From Allobosea sp. (GTDB taxonomy: Bacteria > Pseudomonadota > Alphaproteobacteria > Rhizobiales > Beijerinckiaceae), in NCBI RefSeq assembly GCF_017308015.1, contig NZ_JAFKFW010000004.1, forward strand, positions 62,001 through 126,000: a stretch of 64,000 nucleotides of DNA. Reading direction: 5' to 3'. The position numbers and the translations under genes were made by a program. Below the pieces are notes generated by a model that was not told the origin of the DNA, did no database searches, and was given only the letters and a program-made list of their open reading frames with translations. Positions 8,545 to 16,063 of the stretch are shown piece after piece (the stretch's first letter is position 1; every line of letters begins with the position of its first letter).

Positions 8545-9786
8545 TCAGAAGCGCTGCGGTGAGAAGGAAGCGATGTCGATGGCCGGCGGCCGATCCGTCA
8601 AGAGGTCGGCGACCAGGCGGGCGGTGCCGGCCGATTGCGTCAGGCCGAGATGGCCGTGTCCGAAGGCGTAGACCACGCGGGCCGAAGCCCGCGCCCGGCC
8701 GATCGCCGGCAGGCTGTCCGGCAGCGAGGGGCGGAAGCCCATCCACGGCGTGCCCTCGTCCGGCTTGAGGCCGGGCAGGAAGGCGCGAGCCTTGGCCAAC
8801 ATCGCCTCCGAGCGGCGGAAATTCGGGGGCAGGTCGAGCCCGCCGAGTTCGACGGCGCCGCCGACCCGGATGCCGGTCGACAGCCGGCTGACGACGAAGC
8901 CATGGCCGCCGAAGGTGACCTGCGTGCGCAGGTCGAAGGCCCCGAGCGGAAGCGTCGTGTTGTAGCCGCGCTCGGTTTCGAGAGGGATGCGTTCGCCAAG
9001 GCTCTTGGCTATGCGATGAGAGAAGGCGCCGGCGGCCAGCACGACCCGTGCGGCCTGCCGTGTCCGGCCGTCACGGTCATGGATCGTGATGCTGTCGCCC
9101 ACCAACTGCAGGCGTTCGACCTCCAGCCGTTCGATCGTGCCACCCCGGGCGTGAAAATGTTCGGCGAGCGCGATCGTATAGTCCTGCGGGTCGGCGATCG
9201 AATACCAGCCGGGGGTGAAGGTGCCGTGGGTGAAGCGTGGAGCCAGGCCGGGCTGGATCGCAGCCATGCCGGCAGCGTCGAGATGGCGGAATTCGATGCC
9301 GTGTTCCTCGCGCGCCCGCCAGCCGGGGAGGGAGGCCTTCAGTTCGGCCTCGCTTTCATAGACCTGGAGATTGCCGTCCTTGCGCAGCATGGCGAACGTA
9401 CCGGTCTCGCGCAGGAAGGGTTCCAGCTCAGCCTTCGACAAGTCCATTAGGGCGGTCTGCGCCGCTGTCGAATGGGCGACGCGGGCCGGCGAGCAGGCTC
9501 GCCAGAAGCGGAACATCCAGGGGGTGATCCTGAGGGCATAGGCCGGCGGCACCGAGAGAGGCCCGAGCGGATCGATCAGCCATTTCGGCGCCTTGCGCAG
9601 GATGCCGGGCGAGGCGAGCGGCAGGATGTCGGTGAAGGCGAAGGCACCGGCATTGCCGGCGGAAGCGCCCGCAGCCGGCCCGGCCCTGTCCAGTACGACG
9701 ACCGAAAGGCCGCGCCCCTGCGCCGCGATCGCGGCGGAAAGGCCGACCACGCCGGCGCCTATGACGATGACATCTGGAGTGGCCAT
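8545..9786 (-). CDS. FAD-dependent D-amino-acid dehydrogenase, probable D-hydroxyproline dehydrogenase
   Basis: 413 aa with an N-terminal dinucleotide-binding motif VIVIGAGVVGLSAAIAAQGRGLSV and the DadA-type segment SAGNAGAFAFTDILPLASPGI. The C-terminal region contains RPSLPDSLPAIGRA and FGHGHLGLTQSAGTA, matching the FAD-binding end of the DAO/DadA family. A single-chain enzyme of this kind oxidises cis-4-hydroxy-D-proline to 1-pyrroline-4-hydroxy-2-carboxylate, passing electrons to the respiratory chain. It is located between the epimerase and deaminase genes, so this assignment rests on context as well as sequence; general D-amino-acid dehydrogenase activity cannot be excluded. The Shine-Dalgarno sequence is weak. 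Confidence 0.87.
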   Translation of the reverse strand: MATPDVIVIGAGVVGLSAAIAAQGRGLSVVVLDRAGPAAGASAGNAGAFAFTDILPLASPGILRKAPKWLIDPLGPLSVPPAYALRITPWMFRFWRACSPARVAHSTAAQTALMDLSKAELEPFLRETGTFAMLRKDGNLQVYESEAELKASLPGWRAREEHGIEFRHLDAAGMAAIQPGLAPRFTHGTFTPGWYSIADPQDYTIALAEHFHARGGTIERLEVERLQLVGDSITIHDRDGRTRQAARVVLAAGAFSHRIAKSLGERIPLETERGYNTTLPLGAFDLRTQVTFGGHGFVVSRLSTGIRVGGAVELGGLDLPPNFRRSEAMLAKARAFLPGLKPDEGTPWMGFRPSLPDSLPAIGRARASARVVYAFGHGHLGLTQSAGTARLVADLLTDRPPAIDIASFSPQRF

Positions 9787-9908
9787 CAGCGGGTGCGCTT
9801 CGCGGGTGCGTGCTGCAGGTTAAACCCGAACCGGTAACCGGCCGGTGACATCAGCAAGGGGCTTGCCGCCGCGCGACGGAAGGGGTGTCCGCCGCGCGGA
9901 GCCTACGT

Positions 9909-10868
9909 TCAGGCCGCCTGCTTGCGGGCGACGTTGGCCTTTGTCCAGTCGGCATACCAGGCGTCGAACAGCTTGAGCTGGGCCTCGGCATAACCGCGCT
10001 GGCTGTCGCTCAGCCCATCGCTCTCGTTGAAATGCAGCGCGTATTCCTTGTCGCCCTTCAGCACCATCATGTGCTTGTAGAAGAGGACGAGATCCGGGCC
10101 CTCGTCGAAGGAGGAGAGCACCGCGAGCGCCTGTTCCAGTTCCTGCGCCTGGCGGCGGGCCTCGGCATCGCCGGCGGCTGCGGCCTCCGACAGACGGCAG
10201 AGATGGAGTACCTCCTTCGGCAGCACGTTGCCGATGCCGGTGATCGCGCCGGTCGCGCCGCAGTTGACGTAACCGTGGAACACGGTCGTATCGACCCCGA
10301 TCATCAGAGAGACGTCATCATCGCGGCTGGTGATGTTCTCCGCCGCATAGCGCAGGTCGGCGGCGCCGCCGAACTCCTTGAAGCCGACAAGGTTGGGGTG
10401 CTCGGAGCGGAGCGCGAAAAACAGGTCGGCGCGGGTGGCGAAGCCGTAATAGGGGCTGTTGTAGATCACCGCCGGGAGCTCTGGCGCGGCCGCGAGGATC
10501 GCCTTGAAATGAGCTTTCTGGGCGGCGATGACCGAGCCCCGCGACAGAATGCGCGGGATCACCATCAGGCCCTTGGCCCCAACCTTCCGGGCATGGGCGG
10601 CATGGGCGACAGCGGTGGCGGTGTTCACCGCGCCGGTGCCGACGATCACCGGGACGCCGGCCTTCACCAGCCGCTCGACGCCTTCCATGCGCTGGGCGTC
10701 CGTCAGGAGGGGCCAGTCGCCCATCGAGCCGCAATAGACAACCGCGGACATGCCGGTGGCGATCAGTTCCTTGCCCTTGCGCACCAGCGCGTCGAAATCG
10801 GGCGTGCGGTCCGTCTTGCAAGGGGTCATCAGGGCGGGGATCACGCCTGAGAAAATCTGGGCCTTCAT
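9909..10868 (-). CDS. DapA-family protein, probable 1-pyrroline-4-hydroxy-2-carboxylate deaminase
   Basis: 319 aa from an ATG preceded by AAGGAGAGCGAG. The (beta/alpha)8 aldolase fold of the DHDPS/NAL superfamily is recognised by YCGSMGDWPLLT, Tyr136 in VIYNSPYYGF and the Schiff-base Lys164 in GFKEFGG. In a hydroxyproline cluster this family member converts 1-pyrroline-4-hydroxy-2-carboxylate to 2-oxoglutarate semialdehyde with loss of ammonia. A TTGTCGACAA operator lies about 90 bp upstream (10960-10969). No 2-oxoglutarate semialdehyde dehydrogenase gene follows, so the last step must be encoded elsewhere. Confidence 0.85.
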   Translation of the reverse strand: MKAQIFSGVIPALMTPCKTDRTPDFDALVRKGKELIATGMSAVVYCGSMGDWPLLTDAQRMEGVERLVKAGVPVIVGTGAVNTATAVAHAAHARKVGAKGLMVIPRILSRGSVIAAQKAHFKAILAAAPELPAVIYNSPYYGFATRADLFFALRSEHPNLVGFKEFGGAADLRYAAENITSRDDDVSLMIGVDTTVFHGYVNCGATGAITGIGNVLPKEVLHLCRLSEAAAAGDAEARRQAQELEQALAVLSSFDEGPDLVLFYKHMMVLKGDKEYALHFNESDGLSDSQRGYAEAQLKLFDAWYADWTKANVARKQAA

Positions 10869-10959
10869 CTCGCTCTCCTTCTGGCTGCCGTTCCTGCGGA
10901 GACCTCGCCACTGCTGCGGCGCGCCCCTCCCGCAACTGATATAGCGGTTTGCATATTAT

Positions 10960-10969
10960 TTGTCGACAA
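10960..10969. promoter_or_regulatory. TTGTCGACAA palindrome, probable GntR operator
   Basis: Perfect 10-bp palindrome in the gap between the GntR gene and the DapA-family gene. The same ten bases form the core of the longer palindrome at 11701-11724 directly upstream of the GntR gene. Two copies placed upstream of the catabolic genes and of the regulator are what an autoregulated local repressor would need. Confidence 0.65.
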
Positions 10970-10986
10970 GAACCCGACGGCAATTT

Positions 10987-11697
10987 TCACAAGGAGATGT
11001 CAAGCCGCTCTTTACCGATCATAAGCTTTTGAATTTGCTGAACGATTTGCTCAGCGTGAGCCTTGCCGAGGCGATCGGCCAAGGCGGTGTCACGTGCTAT
11101 GATTGCGGCGACCATCGCTTCGTGTTCGTCGACGAATTGTTGCGGCAGCCGGTCGTCATAGGACTGGTAATAGAGCCGCAGGAAGCGCCGGCCTTCGTCG
11201 AGGAGGCGGCTGAACAGGCTGTTGAAATAGGGATTGCGTCCGGCCTCCGCGATGGCGGCATGGAAGGCCGCGTTGGTCGCGATCATCGCCAGCGCATCCT
11301 GCGCCTTCACCGCGGCGGCAAATTCGCCCTGCCGGGCGCGGATCACTTCGAGGTCTTCCGGACGCCGGTTCCGGGCCGCGAGCTGGGTCGTCACCCGATA
11401 CATCAGGGTCAGCGCGTCGAAAAACGGTGACATGTTGAGGAAGTCGAGATTGGCCACCATCGTCGAGCGGTTCGGCAGCGTGTCGATCAATCCTTCGCCG
11501 GCCAGCCTGACCAGAGCCTCGCGGATCGGAGTGCGCGACATCTGAAAGCGTTCGGCGAGCTGGACCTCGTCGATCGGGCTGCCCGGTTGCAGCGCGAGAT
11601 CGAGGATTTCGTCACGCAGCAGATCGTAGACGAATTTCACGCCCGAGCCGCGCTTTCGCTCCGGGACGGCGACGGCCTTGGTCTTGGTAGCTTTCAT
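10987..11697 (-). CDS. GntR family regulator (FCD type) of the hydroxyproline genes
   Basis: 236 aa from the ATG at 11697; the open frame extends 17 codons further but those codons run through the palindromic operator, and AGAGGA sits at the right distance for 11697. The winged helix lies near the N-terminus (EVQLAERFQMSRTPIREALVRLAGEGLI) and is followed by an all-helical FCD effector domain with the metal-ligand-type pattern FHAAIAEAGRNPYF and HEAMVAAI. It reads into the DapA-like gene with a 118-bp gap containing a TTGTCGACAA site. Likely a repressor relieved by hydroxyproline or a pathway intermediate (inference). Confidence 0.88.
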   Translation of the reverse strand: MKATKTKAVAVPERKRGSGVKFVYDLLRDEILDLALQPGSPIDEVQLAERFQMSRTPIREALVRLAGEGLIDTLPNRSTMVANLDFLNMSPFFDALTLMYRVTTQLAARNRRPEDLEVIRARQGEFAAAVKAQDALAMIATNAAFHAAIAEAGRNPYFNSLFSRLLDEGRRFLRLYYQSYDDRLPQQFVDEHEAMVAAIIARDTALADRLGKAHAEQIVQQIQKLMIGKERLDISL

Positions 11698-11700
11698 GGG

Positions 11701-11724
11701 AATCCTCTTGTCGACAAGAGGATT
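11701..11724. promoter_or_regulatory. 24-bp perfect palindrome covering the GntR ribosome-binding site
   Basis: Each arm is AATCCTCTTGTC and its exact complement; the core is TTGTCGACAA (11708-11717), as at 10960. Its downstream half contains the AGAGGA that should serve as Shine-Dalgarno for the GntR start at 11697, only three bases away. Bound repressor would therefore sit over the start region, and in RNA the palindrome could fold and mask the ribosome site. Confidence 0.7.
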
Positions 11725-11886
11725 ACGGGTGGCACGGCGCTTGATCAATCGGTTAGCGAGGGGAGGGCGATGATGATCGCCCTTTCGCGTTCAATCGGGC
11801 GGACCGCCGGCGCAGGTGATCCGGCCCTCGCGAGCCGGCACCGAGTACCGCAGGGCCAAAGACAAACGAGCCCGGCCTCCCGCCGA

Positions 11887-12663
11887 TCAATTGCCTTGTT
11901 CCAACCCTGCGACGGAGAGACCGGTGACGCCGTGCCTCGCAATCAATTGCGCGACGATGCCGCTTGCGATGGCGGCCGCGACGAAGCTCCTGAGGTAGTC
12001 GAGGGCGATGCCGGAGGCCTTGGGCGTGCCGAGCGCCTGCTGGACAGCCATGAAGCGGCCGGGGAGCATGCGCGAGCCCGGCAGCGTCTTCTCGTCCTCG
12101 ATCAGTTTCGGCCTGAGGCCTGCCAGCGCATCGAGCTTCCGGTCGACGAAATGCCGGTAGGCGCCGTCGAAGCCGGTCCCGGTCACCAATTCGGCAGCCT
12201 GGATATTCCGCTCGAGCCAGAGGCCGTAGGCCGTGCGGGCGGCGACCGCGATGCGTCGTCCGGGACGGTCGACCTCCGCTGCGGATTGCAGCGGAGAGCC
12301 CGGCGGCACCAGATAAGTCGCTTCGATCTCGGTATAGGCCGGCGTGAAGTCGATCACGGCGGCGCGCTGCGGCTCGGCGCCGATGAGGGCGACATCCCAT
12401 TCGTCGCGCTCCGCGGCATCCGCGAGCGGGCCGGGCGATTCATAGGGAACGTATTTCAGCGGCAGGCCGAGGCATGCGGCCAGGATTGCCGCCATGTCGG
12501 GTGAGACGCCAGCCGGGTCGCCATCCGCCGTGCGGCTGGAGACCAGCAGGAAATTCGACAGGTTGATGCCGGCTCGCAGCACGCCATGGCGTGACAGCGC
12601 CCGGCGTACCGCGTCGGGCGGCGTGCCGATGATCGAGAGGATCTGCCGGGTTTCCTCGTTCAT
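11887..12663 (-). CDS. Family-3 solute-binding-protein-like protein without signal peptide
   Basis: 258 aa starting 2 bp after the stop of the upstream dehydrogenase gene. The fold pattern is that of polar-amino-acid-type binding proteins: GVLRAGINLSNFLLV, GVSPDMAAILAACLGLPLKYV, WDVALIGAEPQRAAVIDFTPAY, and RRIAVAARTAYGLWLER. It lacks the expected exported leader; the N-terminus is MNEETRQILSIIGTPPDAV, hydrophilic and without a cleavage site. Either it acts in the cytoplasm, for example as an effector-binding protein, or the true start lies in an alternative frame. It is tightly coupled to the dehydrogenase gene and belongs to the second regulated set. A specific ligand is not predictable. Confidence 0.68.
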   Translation of the reverse strand: MNEETRQILSIIGTPPDAVRRALSRHGVLRAGINLSNFLLVSSRTADGDPAGVSPDMAAILAACLGLPLKYVPYESPGPLADAAERDEWDVALIGAEPQRAAVIDFTPAYTEIEATYLVPPGSPLQSAAEVDRPGRRIAVAARTAYGLWLERNIQAAELVTGTGFDGAYRHFVDRKLDALAGLRPKLIEDEKTLPGSRMLPGRFMAVQQALGTPKASGIALDYLRSFVAAAIASGIVAQLIARHGVTGLSVAGLEQGN

Positions 12664-12665
12664 CG

Positions 12666-13742
12666 TCAGGCCGTCCGCAGGGTCTCGGCGACGAGCGCGC
12701 CGAAACGCATCGTACCGGTCTTGCCGCCGAGATCGGGGGTGCGGGAGGCGGGGTCGGTCAACACGGTGTCGATAGCCTTGTCGATTGCATGGAAAGCCTG
12801 TTCGAAGGCGGGCAGCTTCCGCTTTTCGCCGAGCCACTGCAACAGCATGCCGCAGGACAGGATCATCGAGACGGGATTGGCCTTGTCCTGGTTCTGGATA
12901 TCGGGAGCCGAGCCGTGCTGGGCCTGGGCGCAGCAATGGGTGTCGCTCGCCATCATCGAGCCGGCGAGACCGAGGCTGCCTGACAGTTCGCTGGCGAGGT
13001 CCGAGATGATGTCACCGTAGAAATTCGTGGCGCAGATCACGTCGAAACGCTCGGGATTGCGGACGAGATGGGCAGTCGAGGCGTCGATCAGGAGGTCGTC
13101 GAGCTGCACATCGGGGAACTCGGCGGCGACCTTGCGGACCTCACGCAGGAACAGGCCGTCGGTCTGGTGGAAGCTGTTGACCTTGTGGACGGCGGTGACC
13201 TTCCTGCGGCGCTTGGCGGCAAGTTCGAAGGCGCGCCGGGCGATGCGGTTCGAGCAATGCGCGGTGATCTTGCGCAGCGAGATCGCCATGTCCGGCGAGG
13301 GCATCAATTCAGCCCAGCCGAGATGCATGTTGCGATCGGGATAGAAGCCCTCGGTCGCCTCGCGCATGATGACGAGGTCCATGGTCTTGCCGGGCTTCAT
13401 GTTCGACTCGATGAAGGGGCGCGTCCGGGCCGGGCGGACATTGGCATAGAGATCGAGGCCGATGCGGAAGCCGGCGGAGACATTGCGTCCGCCCTTCTCC
13501 GGCGCGGGATAATCGGCATGGGATTGGGTGCCGAGGATGACGCCGTCGAACTCGTTGCGGGCGCGGTCGAGCACGCTCTCGCGCAGGGTCGTGCCGTGCT
13601 TCTCCAGGCTCTTGAAGCCGACATCGTCATACTCGAAGCCGAGGCCGAGGCCGAAGCGATCGCTGGCGACCTCAAGCACCGCCATTGAAGCGGAGATGAT
13701 CTCGGGGCCGATGCCGTCGCAGGGCAGGACGAGGATCTTCAT
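12666..13742 (-). CDS. Isocitrate/isopropylmalate dehydrogenase family protein (tartrate-dehydrogenase-like)
   Basis: 358 aa. The family begins as expected with KILVLPCDGIGPEIISASMAVL, and has DLVIMREATEGFY (substrate Arg region), the catalytic Lys in VTAVHKVNSFHQTDGLFL, the Asp-rich metal site LLIDASTAHLVRNPERFDVICATNFYGDIISDLAS, and GLAGSMM. NAD-dependent oxidative decarboxylation of a (2R,3S)-2-hydroxy acid with a 3-carboxylate is the shared chemistry. Leucine-biosynthesis LeuB is usually longer in motif detail and located with leuC/leuD; here the partners are a binding-protein-like gene, a GntR regulator and, across the divergent promoter, an ABC importer and aconitase. A catabolic substrate such as a tartrate- or alkylmalate-like acid is likely. 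Confidence 0.8.
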   Translation of the reverse strand: MKILVLPCDGIGPEIISASMAVLEVASDRFGLGLGFEYDDVGFKSLEKHGTTLRESVLDRARNEFDGVILGTQSHADYPAPEKGGRNVSAGFRIGLDLYANVRPARTRPFIESNMKPGKTMDLVIMREATEGFYPDRNMHLGWAELMPSPDMAISLRKITAHCSNRIARRAFELAAKRRRKVTAVHKVNSFHQTDGLFLREVRKVAAEFPDVQLDDLLIDASTAHLVRNPERFDVICATNFYGDIISDLASELSGSLGLAGSMMASDTHCCAQAQHGSAPDIQNQDKANPVSMILSCGMLLQWLGEKRKLPAFEQAFHAIDKAIDTVLTDPASRTPDLGGKTGTMRFGALVAETLRTA

Positions 13743-13777
13743 TTTGGTCTTGCTCCGGCACAGGATATTTCCAGAAT

Positions 13778-13801
13778 TGGCTATTGCATTATATAAAACC
13801 A
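13778..13801. promoter_or_regulatory. Imperfect copy of the ATAAAACCA operator
   Basis: The right arm ATAAAACCA (13793-13801) is identical to the arm at 14876-14884. The left arm at the same 6-nt spacing (13778-13786, TGGCTATTG) matches the perfect arm TGGTTTTAT at five of nine positions. It lies between the divergent dehydrogenase and GntR genes, so one regulator could control both directions plus the ABC operon. Confidence 0.5.
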
Positions 13802-13882
13802 AATATGGGTCAAGATGGTGCCGCACGATTTGCCATCACCCGCACGACCTGCGATCACTCGCGTATCTCAACGGCGCCAGAC

Positions 13883-14797
13883 ATGCCCCATAGCCCCCTC
13901 GCTCTTCGCATCGCCAACGACATCATCGCGCGCATCGGCATGGGTGAGTTCGGTACGGGCTCGCATCTGGCGACCGAGGCGCTGGCCAGGCGCTTCGAGG
14001 TCTCGCGCTCGCCGGTCCGCGAGGCGTTGGCTATCCTCTGTGACCGGGGCGTCATCGAGAACCGGCGCAATCGCGGCTTCTTCGTGCTGCCGAGTGCGGG
14101 GTGCAAGGCCGGCGAAACGGGGCTGGAGCCCGTCGACGCCCATGAAGGCGACCCCTATTACGGGCTGGCGGAAGACTGGCTGAAGGACCGGATCGGTGCC
14201 GACCAGACCGAGCAGGCGATCCGGGACCGCTACAACCTGACGCGCTCGCAGGCGCAGGACCTGCTGTCGCGCGCAGCCCGCGAAGGCTGGGCCGAGCCGA
14301 AGCCGGGCTATGGCTGGAAGTTGCGACAGGTCGCCAAGACCGCTGAGGCCTTCGAGGAAATCTATCGTTTCCGGGCGGTCATCGAGCCGGCTGCCCTGCT
14401 TGAGCCGAGCTTTCGCTTCGACCGGACGGTTGCAGCGTCGCTGCGCCGAACGCAGGAGCGCCTGGCCTCGGGGGACCTTGGGGGATTGGCGCCCGCGGCG
14501 ATGACGGCGGCCGGTGCCGAATTTCACGAAGGCATCATCAGGATGGCCGGCAATCCGATGTTCTTCTACGCGCTGGAGCGCGCCAACCAGTTGCGGCGAC
14601 TGGCGGAATATCGGCTCAAGGTGAACCCGCAGCGCATCGCGGTGCAGAGCTGCGAGCATTTGCAGATTCTCGACCTTCTCGCCAAGGGCGACAATCTGGA
14701 GGCGGCCCATCTGATGCGCAGGCATCTCAGCGGGGCACTCGCCTCGAAATCGCCGGTCGTGCATCCGCGGGCCGATGACGCAGGACGCGCCGCTTAG
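13883..14797 (+). CDS. GntR family regulator with two winged-helix domains and an FCD domain
   Basis: 304 aa from the ATG at 13883; in-frame starts further upstream would overlap the presumed operator. Residues about 5-66 are a normal GntR winged helix (HLATEALARRFEVSRSPVREALAILCDRGVI ... RGFFVLP). Residues about 85-155 look like a second winged helix (YGLAEDWLKDRIGA, IRDRYNLTRSQAQDLLSRAAREGWAE, GYGWKLR). An FCD effector domain follows (YRFRAVIEPAALLEP, FHEGIIRMAGNPMF, CEHLQILDLLAKGD). Ordinary FCD regulators have one DNA-binding domain and 220-250 residues. Its position between the two halves of the set and the shared operator arms suggest it regulates both. Confidence 0.85.
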   Translation: MPHSPLALRIANDIIARIGMGEFGTGSHLATEALARRFEVSRSPVREALAILCDRGVIENRRNRGFFVLPSAGCKAGETGLEPVDAHEGDPYYGLAEDWLKDRIGADQTEQAIRDRYNLTRSQAQDLLSRAAREGWAEPKPGYGWKLRQVAKTAEAFEEIYRFRAVIEPAALLEPSFRFDRTVAASLRRTQERLASGDLGGLAPAAMTAAGAEFHEGIIRMAGNPMFFYALERANQLRRLAEYRLKVNPQRIAVQSCEHLQILDLLAKGDNLEAAHLMRRHLSGALASKSPVVHPRADDAGRAA

Positions 14798-14860
14798 GCC
14801 CTGCACAAGCTCATGAGGATGACAGTTTTTGGGGGGCCAGGATCTGCGTTTTGTGGTTAG

Positions 14861-14884
14861 TGGTTTTATGGCTTGATAAAACCA
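14861..14884. promoter_or_regulatory. Inverted repeat TGGTTTTAT-N6-ATAAAACCA
   Basis: Two perfect 9-bp arms separated by GGCTTG, located about 50 bp upstream of the ABC binding-protein start. The AT-rich arms stand out from the surrounding sequence and reappear at 13793-13801. Probable binding site of the adjacent two-winged-helix GntR regulator. Confidence 0.65.
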
Positions 14885-14934
14885 ATTGTGACCTTTAGGC
14901 TCCCGAGTAACGATAAGCAGTGGGAGGAATGGAT

Positions 14935-16038
14935 ATGATCGATCGGCGACAATTCATGCTGGCTTCGGCCGCAAGCGTCGGGGCTCTGGCGGGTAGTCTG
15001 CCGGCTCGGGCCGAGGGCGTGCCTGCGGGTTATCCCGCAGATTACAAGGCGATACTGGACAAGGCCCGGACCGAAGGCGTCGTCTCGGTCTATACCTCGA
15101 CCGACGATGTGCAGGGGCGTCCGATCGTCGAGGCGTTCCAGAAGGCCTATCCCGGCATCCGCGTCGATTACAACGACCTCGGCACCAACGGCGCCTATAA
15201 CCGCATCATTTCGGAAGCTGCCGCCAAGCAGGTCGGCTCCGACGTGGTCTGGACCTCGGCAATGGACCTGCAGATGGTCCTCGTGCAGAAGGGGCTCGCC
15301 GAAGCCTACAAGTCGCCGGAGATGAGCCATCTGCCGGGCTGGGCCAATTTCAGCGATACGCTCTACGGCACCACGGTGGAGCCGGTCGGCATCCTCTACA
15401 ACAAGGCACAGCTCGCCTCGCTCAAGCTGCCGCAGACCCGGGCTGAACTGCTCGCCTTCATGCGCGACAACAAGGAGGCGTTGAAGGGCAAGCTCGCCAC
15501 CTTCGATCCGGAGAAGAGCGGCACGGGCTTCCTGTTCTTCAGCAACGACGCCAGGACCCGGCCGGACACGTTCGAGCTCGTGAAGGCGTTCGGCGCGACC
15601 GAGGGCAAGACCTATGGCAGCTCGGGTGCGATGCGCGAGAAGATCGTCTCGGGAGAGCACTGGCTCGCCTTCAACGTCATCGGCTCCTACGCCATCGAAT
15701 GGGCCGCGAAGAACCCGGCGCTCGGCTATGTTCTGACCTCGGATTACACCGCCGCCTTCTCGCGCGTGGCCAATCTCTCGAAAGGTGCGCCGCATCCCAA
15801 TGCGGCCCGGCTGTTCCTCGACTTCCTGCTCAGTGCCGCCGGCCAGTCGGCCCTGGCCTCGGCAGGGGCGCCATCGATCCGCACCGACGTCACCAGCGGC
15901 CTGAACCTGACCAGGCTCGGCGAAATGGCGAAGGGCAACCTGAAGCCGATCCCGGTCACCGCCGCTCTGCTGGAGGCGACCGAGCCCAAGAACCGCGCCG
16001 ATTTCTTCCGCCGCTGGAAGGAGGCGCTGCGCGGCTGA
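14935..16038 (+). CDS. ABC transporter substrate-binding protein (family 1)
   Basis: 367 aa. Three in-frame starts are close together (GTG 14920, ATG 14929, ATG 14935); only the last has proper spacing from GGGAGGA at 14922-14928. The leader MIDRRQFMLASAASVGALAGSLPARA has a twin-arginine-like RRQFML motif and a signal-peptidase site. The mature region shows GVVSVYTSTDDVQGRPIVEAFQKAYPGI, YNDLGTNGAYNRIISEAAA and VGILYNKAQ, the pattern of ferric-iron/aminoethylphosphonate/putrescine-type family-1 binding proteins. It is the first gene of a transporter operon that continues into racemase-family and aconitase genes, so an organic carboxylate or its metal complex is a more probable ligand than free iron. 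Confidence 0.87.
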   Translation: MIDRRQFMLASAASVGALAGSLPARAEGVPAGYPADYKAILDKARTEGVVSVYTSTDDVQGRPIVEAFQKAYPGIRVDYNDLGTNGAYNRIISEAAAKQVGSDVVWTSAMDLQMVLVQKGLAEAYKSPEMSHLPGWANFSDTLYGTTVEPVGILYNKAQLASLKLPQTRAELLAFMRDNKEALKGKLATFDPEKSGTGFLFFSNDARTRPDTFELVKAFGATEGKTYGSSGAMREKIVSGEHWLAFNVIGSYAIEWAAKNPALGYVLTSDYTAAFSRVANLSKGAPHPNAARLFLDFLLSAAGQSALASAGAPSIRTDVTSGLNLTRLGEMAKGNLKPIPVTAALLEATEPKNRADFFRRWKEALRG

Positions 16039-16063
16039 GCCGCGCAGCTCCCCGGGGGATCCG

